DNA of 64,000 nucleotides from Mesostigma viride (taxonomy: Eukaryota; Streptophyta; Mesostigmatophyceae; Mesostigmatales; Mesostigmataceae): the NCBI GenBank assembly GCA_009746045.1, contig RPFO01000016.1, forward strand, positions 183,470 to 247,469. Reading direction: 5' to 3'. The position numbers and the translations under genes were made by a program. Under the pieces are notes generated by a model. That model did no database searches and had not been told where the DNA came from. It saw only the letters and a list, made by a program, of their open reading frames with translations. This document shows, piece by piece, positions 40,560 to 50,400 of the stretch (positions are counted from its first letter, which is position 1; each line of letters starts with the position of its first letter).

Positions 40560-41365
40560 GCTAGCATGTTGCATGTCGTAGGTCACATGTCAATGCACGG
40601 TGAAGGATGCCAAAGCGGTGAATAAGAATCCCAAATGCACGCTCTATGACCTGCCTGTACAAAGAGATGTAATCGTTACATGCGTCCTCTTGGACGTTGA
40701 GACCCCTTCCTGGGTAGGGAGTCACAAGCCAAGGCTTGATGGTGTATGCCTCATCTGCCACTATGTAGAATCCTTCTGGCAGACCAACACGAGCCAATTC
40801 CGTGTGCAAAGAGCTGACACGAAATGCGACACTGTCATGGGTACTGCCGCAACATTTGTTGGAGCCATACAGAAAACGACATTTCGAATCGCACACAGCT
40901 TGCATGACAAGCGCATAAAACCCCTTACGATTGTAGTACTGCCTGGGGTTCGCTACCTCCGACTTGAAGGTTTTTTTTTATCTTGATTGCGATACCATCG
41001 AGCGCACCAACACGACCATCAACAACTCCCCTGGTCGTCTGGTTGAAACCATCGGCCAAACGCGACAGTTCGCCCGAATCATCCGTGGTTGCGAGTGCGC
41101 TTCTCATTAGCAGCTCGCGGCAAGCCAAACCGACTTACGTAGGGCTTGGAAACGTGCACCACGCCTTGAGAGACGTCTTTATCCTGTACGCCTTCGCATC
41201 ATCTTCAAATCCTGCAAATCATTCCAGTCCTCCCTGTCAATCCTGTCCTCGTCGGGCTTGCGCATAAGGTGGTATGACTGGCGAGACATTATGGCCGAGT
41301 GTTTTCGTGCTTTAAATACGCAACTGAAATGGTCGGAATTACCAACTGCAATGGCACACACAGCT
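40560..41365 (-). pseudogene. PIF/Harbinger transposase (DDE_Tnp_4), frameshifted
   Basis: Minus strand. Upstream block with SRQSYHLMRKPDEDRIDRED. Then RLADGFNQTTRGVVDGRVGA followed by LDGIAIKIKK (first catalytic Asp). A frame change occurs at an A-run near 40975. After it, QYYNRKGFYALVMQAVCDSK, GSTHDSVAF, IVADEAYTIKPWLVTPYPG (second Asp) and YRQVIERAFGILIHRFGILH (catalytic Glu). The whole DDE triad is present. The frame change could be a real break, a small intron or a sequencing error in a homopolymer, so 'pseudogene' is provisional. Splice sites between the upstream blocks are not resolved. Confidence 0.8.
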
Positions 41366-41778
41366 ATGGCAACCAGCCTTCACGTCGGTAGTAGCGCCCG
41401 ACCACCAGGGTTTTCCCGCCAACAGGTGCGACTGGAGAGACATTTTTTTTTCTTAGTTCGTGAGTGATATGGCGAAATCGGTGTGCAATCGGAGAAAGTT
41501 GCGGCGATGGCTGCCTTGGGCGTTGAGCTCCGCTCACGTCGCTGGCAGGCGTTGCTGGCAGGCCTCTGACTTTCCCGCCCTTTTTCTTCTAATCTTGCGA
41601 TCCTGGCGAGAATAAAATTTTAACAGGCCCTTCTGGAGGTGCATGGCATTTAACTAAAAGTGGCCCGTTTTAGTTAAAAACGACGAGGCTTGGGGACCGT
41701 TGATGCAAAACCCCCATCGATCTTACCGTCCGTTCTCTCCCGCCAGTTTTATCAAAAGTCCGTATAGACCGGGCCTAA

Positions 41779-42762
41779 TTCAAGCCCGCGACACCGGAAC
41801 GGTCAGCGCGACGCGGAATTGCGCGGGAAACGCCTCTGTTTACCGTCAACGCGGTTCTACTGAACACCGGTACAACGCTAACCTTGTTCAACCTGAACCG
41901 CCATCTGAGCTATAACATTTCGTTCAGTAAAGTTCAGAAATCATGGTACGGACTCATCTTGTAATATCGTTGGCTAATACTCCGAATCCCCGAATTCAGT
42001 CTCTTCACGCCGATTGGTCCATTTTTAACACCATTTTTTAAACACCAAACCAACACCAAAAAGACACCACGTCCAAGAACAACCAGAAGCCAACTCAATT
42101 CAACTCAACCAATTATCCACATGACCCGACACTTCCAAACCACAAGTGCCACGTATCTGATATTTTTCATCGCATGCTTTCCATCCGTACTGCAAAATCA
42201 GCTCGGATCCTCCGAAACCGTGGCACTAGTGGTCTGGATGATCGTTCGTCGTAGCATTCCAAGCAGCCGACCCTCGCTTTCCCTTGTACCACGTGCCCTC
42301 GGCCACGTTCAGGTAGAATATCTGCTGCCCCAGTGCGGCGTGGCACACCAAAGAACAACAACCACAACTTGCAAATAATTGTACTTCTACAGCACGTGAT
42401 TTTACTCAAACGAGCTACCATTTACCAGCGAACAGTACATTGGACTCGGGATAAATACCGAGAAGCGCCAGCCTTCCGTTACAGATCGCGGGAACATATG
42501 GTTTCCCCCCCCGACGTCGTATCTTAGTAGCTGTTAGGATATTATAAATTAATATTAGAAAAAGAAAGCCCGGTCTAAAGCAGAGGTTTGGATAACAAAA
42601 ATGGCTGCCAGCTTCCAAGCCGAGGCTGGTCAGTGTCAGCTAAAACTGGGCGCTGCCCGCCCATGCAATAGAGTTATTCCGGCATGAATGTGACGTTGTG
42701 ATGCTTTGTCAGCTTGGGGAGAACGAGCACTACGCAGGATAGCGTGCCCAAATCATTGCCAT
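41779..42762. other. Intergenic, no gene recognised
   Basis: Sequence between the Harbinger element and the phytochrome gene. Overlapping small frames on both strands near 42121-42421 have no recognisable product. Confidence 0.4.
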
Positions 42763-42855
42763 ATGGAGGCCATAGATCCAGGGTGGAGAAACACCAGACA
42801 TGACGTCGAATTGAGTGTGGCTCACGAGAAAGGGGAGCATGAGTATCGGCTGGCG
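42763..42855 (+). CDS. Candidate first exon of the phytochrome gene
   Basis: An ATG at 42763 opens 31 codons (MEAIDPGWRNTRHDVELS..) to a good donor, GCG|GTGAGT, in phase 0. That phase is accepted by the first certain phytochrome exon at 44488. The position is plausible for a variable N-terminal extension, but no sequence similarity supports it. Exons between 42856 and 44487 could exist, and the (CAC)n repeat lies there. Confidence 0.3.
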
Positions 42856-43412
42856 GTGAGTAAAATGAAATGCTATTCACATTTGATTTCGGCTCATGTA
42901 TTTCCTCCTAGATGTTGCTCCCGCTTCCGCTACAGTTCTAAACTCGAGCAATGTAGCGTCGTGGGCGTGCTACGCTGTCTATATCGGGTCTGTCCCTGTG
43001 TAATGAAGGCCGTTGTTGTCGCTGAGGGTCCTATACATATATCAGAGTAGTCGCCCAACATCATCACGCATTATAAATTGTATAAAGGATTCTGGCGTTG
43101 GCCACCATTGCTCTATGAAGCTACCAGAGGGTCAGGGGGGCATGCGCGGGGGGGGAGAGGGGGGAGCGTCTTCAACTCCTCACTGACCCCATCCGAGTTG
43201 CCCACCCGTTGTCTGGCATCCCCTCTGGCCCCTCATTGCTTTGGTCGCCCATAGTCTTTACAAAGCGTCCATCTTGCCTTCCTTTTTTCGAGACTTCGGC
43301 AATGGTTCGGAAGTGGCGGCAGGAAGAATCCATAGTACCGATCGATCTCTACTCCCGACCCCCCCCTCCGCACCCTAATCACCTCCATGCACACGCACAC
43401 ACACAAAAACCA

Positions 43413-43603
43413 AAACCACCACCACCACCACCACCACCACCACCACCACCACCACCACCACCACCACCACCACCACCACCACCACCACCACCACCACCAC
43501 CACCACCACCACCACCACCACCACCACCACCACCACCACCACCACCACCACCACCACCACCACCACCACCACCACCACCACCACCACCACCACCACCACC
43601 ACG
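43413..43603 (+). repeat. (CAC)64 microsatellite
   Basis: About 64 CAC units followed by a C-rich CCACC/CCAGCCC tract to about 43780. Poly-His, poly-Pro, poly-Trp, poly-Gly and poly-Val frames here are artefacts. Confidence 0.97.
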
Positions 43604-44487
43604 CCACCGCCAACCATCACGGCAACCGCCACAGCAACAGCCACTGCCACCCCACCGCCGCCGCCGCCACCACCGCCGCCACCACTCCCCCCCCCCCCCC
43701 CCCACAGCCCCCCCCCCACAGCCCCCCAGCCCACCCCAGCCCAGCCCACCCCCCACCCCACCCCACTCTCACCCCACCCAATGCCACCACCCCCATCGCC
43801 CACCCTACTCCACCTGCAACCCATGACTGCCCAAGGGGAGAGAAGGGGTGCGGACCTGTAGTAAGGAAAGAAACAATCCTTTTTGTTGTCTGTGTGGGTG
43901 GGCCCCTTGTAACCCCCTGTGGCGGCTGGCAAGGCAAGGCCTCAGCGTTTCATACCTTTTGTTGCCCCTTTTCCACACACCTTGCTCGTGTTGGTTCACG
44001 TGGCATCCTAGCTGGACCTGAGCCTCTTGCTAGCTGGAGGACTTGAGTACTTTGTGGTCGCGTGCCGCCCCCCTTACGGCCACCTTGCCATAGTGACGGC
44101 GCACGGGCACAGCCGCACGGCCACAGGAGGGTTGGAGTACTTCATGCTCGCTTGACTGTCCCTCGGTTTGTGCACTCCCCTTTTCCTTCTGTGTAACGAC
44201 GCAGGACGAAAAAACTGAGCCTCGAAATTGAGGCTCATCCTTGTGCTGCTCCCCTCTTCATACTCGTGTCATTGCTATGCCCCTCCCGGCGTTAATTCTC
44301 CAAATCCCAGGATGTGGACCTAACCGTCCTCCGTGCACTGGTTGCCGCCCCTTTCTACTCTCACCTGTCTACGGGTGTTCTACCCGGTGCCTTTGCAGGA
44401 CAAAAACTTGAGCATCTTCCATGAGCTCAACCCTCCATTCCTCTTGCTTCTATGCCCCTCCCGGCGTTACTTGTGCTGGTTTCCTAG

Positions 44488-45364
44488 GAGAAAAACTTGA
44501 GCACCTTCAACGCGCTCAACCACCCGTTGGACGGGAATGAGGACCTTATGGCGCCCGTGGCCACGGGCAGCATCTACAAGTTCCACCAGATGGGCATCCA
44601 GCCCGAGGTGGTGCTCCTCGTGCTGGACAGCTCCCTGCAGGTAGTTTTATGTACAGACACCATTTTTTTTTGGCAAGTGCCCCCTCCCTGTTATGTAAGT
44701 CACCCCCTCTTCTCCAAATGGCTTCCCGCCCCCGGCACGCTGTGTTACCCGCTAGCAGCGCTGCCGCAGCTCGCAAGTGCCTGCCGATAGGGTCCATCTG
44801 CTAGCATAATTGGAAACGGCTATAATCGGCGGGTGTCTGTCCCTTAGCGCTCCATCAACCGTCTGCTACTATGATCTGCTACGCCTATTATCGGCTGCGC
44901 CTATAATCGGCTGCGCCTATTGTCGGCGGGTGTCTGTCCAGGTCCCTTACGGCTCCATCAACCTCACCCCCACCCCTTTCTCCTGTGCACCTTGCGGTTG
45001 TGCAAGCAGGTGACGGCAGTCAACGAGAATGCCGAGCCCCTGTTTGGGCATTGCCCACAGAAGATCATCGGCAAGGCGTCCTCGGAGCTGTTCAAAGAGG
45101 TAGGGGTGTGTGGGCGCAGGCGTGGGCGTGGGCGTGGGCGTGGGCGTGGGCGTGGGCGTGGGCGTGGGCGTGGGCGTGGGCGTGGGCGTGGGCGTGGGCG
45201 TGGGCGTGGGCGTGGGCGTGGGCGTGGGCGTGGGCGTGGGCGTGGGCGTGGGCGTGGGCGTGGGCGTGGGCGTGGGCGTGGGCGTGGGCGTGGGCGTGGG
45301 CGTGGGCGTGGGCGTGGGCGTGGGCGTGGGCGTGGGCGTGGGCGTGGGCGTGGGCGTGGGCGCA

Positions 45365-45406
<42 letters not shown>

Positions 45407-47422
45407 GGCGCGGGCGCGGGCGCGGGCGCGGGCGTGGGCGTGGGCGTGGGTGTGGGCGCGGGCGCGGGCGTGGGCGTGGGCGTGGGCGTGGGCGTGGGCG
45501 TGGGCGTGGGCGAGGGCGTGGGCGTGGGCGTGGGCGTGGGTCCGTTGGGGTTTGGGTCGGGTCGGGTTGGGGGGGCCGGGGGGCGGGGAAGGGGGGGGGG
45601 AGGGGCGGCTGTAGCTCTGGCACACACAAGCCTAAAGATCCACGGATATGCATTTTTTTCCTAACACATCGAGTCATACTTGGCGCGCGTGTGGCCAAAC
45701 TAGGCCCGACATTTATTGAGGTTATTGCAACTCACCAATACAAACGACATATACACCTAGTGCTATTTATAAATACGTACGACATTGACGAACTAGGCCA
45801 ACTAACTGGGGCCATTTTCAGCCCACTGAATTTGACAGATGTGAGGAGCAATACAGCAATGTTTGCACACTTACGTTTCATTTGTGCACTATTCCTGGCA
45901 CTCTGTGTTTACTTGGATCGATTGTTACTATCATCTGTCACCCATAATTCACCGGATCTCATAGACAAAACATGCGAGACCAAATTAGCAATCATCACAG
46001 GGAGGACAAGCCTGTATTCCATGCGTTGCTGTATTCAGTACCTGTATTTAGTACTTGTGCTGTCTGCGCTGCATGTTTGTGGACCAGACAAGACACCTGC
46101 CCTACCAACACTATGCGCTGCTGTTTTGCAATGGCTCTGCTGTTGTGGTTGCTCTGCCCCCCACCCCAAGCAGGGCCGTGCCACGCTGCTGGGCATTTTC
46201 CACGTAGCTCTTGCACGAGAAAACATTCGTCTCTTCTGAATGAGATTGTAACTGCTTTTGTGCATGCCCCAGCAGACCCTCGCCAAGTTCCCTGCCATGT
46301 TCCATGTAATAGCCATGCCCCACATGATCCCAGCGTAGGTCCCTTCTAAATGCTATTTCCATTATTGTGCTCCCTGCCCCCAACAACAGGGCCACGCCAA
46401 CCTTCTGGCCCTATTCCACAAGATCAAGCACAGGGGCGACGTGGCCAAGGAACACCCGTATCGCTGCAGCAGACGATCACGTCACCCGTATCGCTGCGGT
46501 CTTGCAGTGGTGAGAATAGTACAATGGTAATAGTGCCCCCCGTCACCCACCAACCACCAACCACCAACCACCAACCACCAACCACCAACCACCAACCACC
46601 AACCACCAACCACCAACCACCAACCACCAAACACCAACCACCAACCACCAACCACCACCCGCCACCCGCCACCCGCACCCCCCCAACCACCAACCAATAT
46701 CCATCACTCATCCCCCATCGCATCGACCACACTGCGTTCCTGTGACAATGAGGGCGGCGCGCACGCAGCCCTCACCGCGCTGCGCTCTGGTCCATGTCAC
46801 AATGAGGGCTGGGCTGCAGGTGCGCGGAGGGGCTGCCACACTGCCGCTGCAGACCAACCCTCAGCAAAGCCTTGCTACGAAATTGGAAGTCGGCCACGTA
46901 GGGTTGCTTTGCACAGCGGCAGTGGGGCATGACTGCAGCGCTGCGCCCTCGCATACACTCACACACACATTCATCCACATGTTTTTTTCCATCCAATTTT
47001 GTCTTTTCATCCACAATTTCGTCATCCGCATGCCCCTGCAGCCGAAGCATATGACTCGATTCATTACTGTCCAGTAATTAGAGGGTGTGCGTAAGGATCT
47101 TTCTGGTTTGTATTGCCTCTTACTAGGTTGTATGGCCTTTTACTAATTTGTTTTACCTCTTACTAGTTTGTATGGCCTCTTGCTGATTTGTATGGCCTTC
47201 AGTCATTTGTATGGCCTGTTGCCGTCATTAGTTTATATGGCCCGTTATGACCTTGTATGGCCTCTTTCTGGCTTGTATGCCCGTTATTTGCTTTGTTCGG
47301 CATCTCATTGGTGTGTGTGCATCCACTCCCTGCACTCCGGCACTCGGCAGATGTCCCCATCACCTGCCTCGTGAACAAGTCTGGCAACTCATGGGTGATG
47401 GAGATGGAGGCGTCGGATCAAG
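44488..47422 (+). CDS. PHY: Phytochrome exons: N-terminal PAS domain
   Basis: Exon 44488-44640 ends in [17 protein letters not shown]. It corresponds to the IQPHG.LLVL signature opening the phytochrome PAS domain, with His-Gly replaced by Glu-Val. Exon 45010-45099 gives [20 protein letters not shown]. Exon 46390-~46500 gives [20 protein letters not shown] and contains an internal duplication of CACCCGTATCGCTGC. Exon 47351-47422 gives [20 protein letters not shown]. The pieces follow the family order. The donor of the 46390 exon must leave one base to fit the next exon; TGCG|GTCTTG (46500) fits phase but is weak, and GTGAGA at 46510 is strong but out of phase. Confidence 0.82.
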
Positions 47423-50400
47423 GTACAGAAGCCCTTGACCTGCACTAAGTTGCCTGCCCTTGAGAACGTTGTTGTCTTAGGGTGTTTCCACATTCCGGGA
47501 CAATTATGCAGAAACTCGGGCACGGACTGGTCCCGAAACAAATACGCGGACTCTATCTTAGTTCCGGCGCACAAATCAGTAGCGAATTATCACGGAAGGT
47601 CGTTTCAACAGTGGTTCCTGAGCGTCCGTACTGGGCCGCAGAGAATATCAGACCGGATCTTCGCTTCAGTCTGAACAAATCGAACTCGCGGCCGTACGAC
47701 CTGGTACTTGTCGTTCCGTACCACATCGTTTGGATCCGGCGAGGTGGCCTTTGCCTGACCATTTCGACCTCTCCGAAACTCGACCTGCACTACCTGCACC
47801 AGCGTTTCGGCGGTGCAGGTAGTGCATGTCAGTTTCAGGCACTTTTCAGTCGAAACTCGGTAGTTCCGGTTGACCTGAACACCGAATGTGGAAAGGTCCG
47901 GGGTACCCGGCAACGATATTAGCCCGAAACCAGCACCTGCACTCGAAATGTGGAAACATCCTTATTGGTATGAATCGATCCATTCATGCATGTTGCGCTC
48001 TGCGTACCCAACTATAGGGCGTGCATGCCCTGTACACTCCGCCAGTGGCCCCTGGCAGCCCCCCTGCCACTGCCACCCTGTCCCCCTGCGGCATTCTGGT
48101 TGCACCCTCCGCATTGTTAATATCAATTCGGTTCATCCGAAAGGCCCTTCAGAATTAGATAATGTCGTTTTATTGGTTGGAAGTACTACTCGGCCCGTCC
48201 AATTAAATAATATCTAGTTAGTTTGTTTGTTTACTGAACAACCGTTGAACTGGCTGAGCGATTAAATGTTTGAAACTTCTTTGTTTGGTTGGTTAGACAC
48301 GATCCAGCCGGCAGCAGTGGGATTTATTAATTATTAACTATTATTTGAAACGATTGGTTGGTTGGCGACTTGGCATAGCTCACAGCAGCTGGCGTAGCTA
48401 ACAACAGCGGGCGTAGCTCACAGCACCTGGCGTACGGTTTGTTTAGTAACCACCAGTGAGAAGCGCCAGTTTTGCTTGCCGAATAATAATATATATTTTC
48501 TTTGTTTGTTTGGTACCGTCAGTGAAGAACATTTGTCCGCCAAGCAATATTTATTTACAACTTCTTTGTTTGTTTGGTAGCCAAAAAACAGACAGACGTG
48601 GACACGCGGGAATCAATTATTTAAATTTTTCTTGTTTTATATAGCGCTTTCAGGTGGTGTACTAAAATAATGCACAATTATAATTAAAATTAACAATGCG
48701 GAGGGTGTAGCTCTCTGTCGAACTCAGCCGGCTGGCTGAGACCGACTTTTTCTCAGGTACCTCATGCCCAACGATCGCGGCATTCGCGGTTCTTGCATTG
48801 AGCCCAGGGAGGGGAGATTCTCTTTCCCTCTGCGTGTGCTCCTTTTGCCCGGTTGCGTCGTCTCTCTGCGCCCCTTGCCGCGTGCCTCCCCTGGCGTCCA
48901 TTGCTCCCCATCACTGCTTGCCTACCTGCCCCTATTGATCACCCGACCTGCCCCTCTTAATCACCCGGCATGCCGCTTTGTATCGCCCGAGATGCCGCTT
49001 TGTATCGCCGGAGATGCCGCTTTGTATTGCCCGCGATGCCGCTTTGTATCGCCCGAGATGCCGCTTTGTATCGCCCGAGATGCCGCTTTGTATCGCCCAA
49101 GATGCCGCTTTGTATCGCCCGAGATGCCGCTTTGTATCGCCCGAGATGCCGCTTTGTATCGCCCGAGATGCCGCTTTGTATCGCCCGAGATGCCGCTTTG
49201 TATCGCCCGAGATGCCGCTTTGTATCACCCCCCACTTGCTGCCCGGCGCATCCATCCCTGGCTCACATCAATTTTTATATATATATCTATTTGTTGGCTG
49301 ACTTTTTTCCCCCAAAACAGAGGAGGACGAGCCGTTTGAGGTGTACGACGTGATGAAGGACCTGATGGCTCAGCTGCAGATGCAGGCGATGGGCGACGTC
49401 AGAGGGATTTGCCGCGTGATCGCCCAGGTGGGTCCCAGCGCGGGGGATCCAACCCCGTTGTGGGACAGCAGGAATCAACCCCGTTGTGGGGGTGGCCTCG
49501 AGGAGTGCTTGTCCCTGGCCACCCCAACCTGCCCGCTGCCATCCCTGCCTGCTTCATCTCGATATGGACTTCATCTCATGTCTATAATGTGTTCGTTGAT
49601 ACGAGTAAGTACTCTTATGACAAGTATTAATGGATATGGACTTCATACCATGTTAATAATGTAATCGTTGATATGAGATAAGTATTCATAAGACTAGTAT
49701 TCTTTGACACGAACTTCATATAATGGCTATCGAGGATTCTTTGACAGTGTCAAGTTACGGGAGTTAGAGTGGCAACACGGTGAAGCGCGAAACAGAACCA
49801 ATCGTACAGCAATATTTATGGTGTGTGGATGTTTCAATAGCTGCTATGACATTCCATTCGACTAACAAGGTCCTTGCCACCTGACTTCGGTCAGCACCCA
49901 TTCCCGGGGGGGGGGGGGGGGGGGGTCTGAATTATGGTCTTCAGGGAAGGGAGGGCACAAGTCCGCCTGATGGGCCATTATGGATCTGGCTCGTTGGTCA
50001 TTATAGGTCGTGGGTTACGGGTCATTGTATTTGTGGGTCATTATAGTTAATGAAGGTGTGGCTTGAGGGCCATTATAGGTCGTGGGTCACTACATAGGTG
50101 TGGCTGGTGGGATCACTTCCTGACACCAACAGATCCAACAGAAACGGCTCGTGGTGTCCTAAATATAGTACCTGTAGTCTTTTCTTTTGTAGCCTGATAG
50201 ATAAGCTGGCAGGAGAGTCTACTGTAGTAGACTGTAACCCAGCCTGTTGAGTTGGAACTGTCCAAGTGCTGTGCCCCGATGCGGGTGGTGAACAAGGGTG
50301 GCATTGGCAGCACAAGACCCGAGAACTGGTCTGAACCACAATGTGCGGAGGCTTTCAAGCCGTATAAGAGCAGTTTAAGAGCAGTATAAGAGCAGTATAA

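Larger units (their letters stand above)
38108..41775. mobile_element. PIF/Harbinger DNA transposon with TIRs and TAA duplication
   Basis: Terminal inverted repeats GGCCCGGTCTATACGGA at 38108 and, in reverse, ending 41775. They are flanked by TAA on both sides (38105-38107 and 41776-41778). A 3-bp TWA duplication is characteristic of PIF/Harbinger. Inside lies a minus-strand DDE transposase (40560-41365) and a large tandem array (39822-40556). On the plus strand, 38347-38595 (with KTPKWTMREKARFGHVL) could be the remains of the Myb-like second protein, and 39440-39673 is another candidate exon. Both are weak. Confidence 0.9.

Noticed and set aside
43209-44046. Poly-Pro / poly-His protein on the plus strand, poly-Trp/Gly/Val on the minus
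   Set aside because: Produced by the (CAC)n microsatellite and C-rich flank; no signal peptide, domain or splice support.
44920-46239. Arg-Gly repeat protein of 439 codons and its other-frame versions
   Set aside because: It reads across a confirmed phytochrome intron filled with GGGCGT repeats.
45660-46240. Extra phytochrome coding continuing the long frame after the hexamer array
   Set aside because: No phytochrome similarity and no splice support; the next matching exon is at 46390.
47888-48217. 109-codon frame across the MITE end
   Set aside because: It crosses the TIR boundary and a TTA duplication; no recognisable product.
48764-49353. Repetitive Arg/Cys-rich protein in three frames
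   Set aside because: Generated by the 22-bp minisatellite; a phytochrome exon follows in another frame context.
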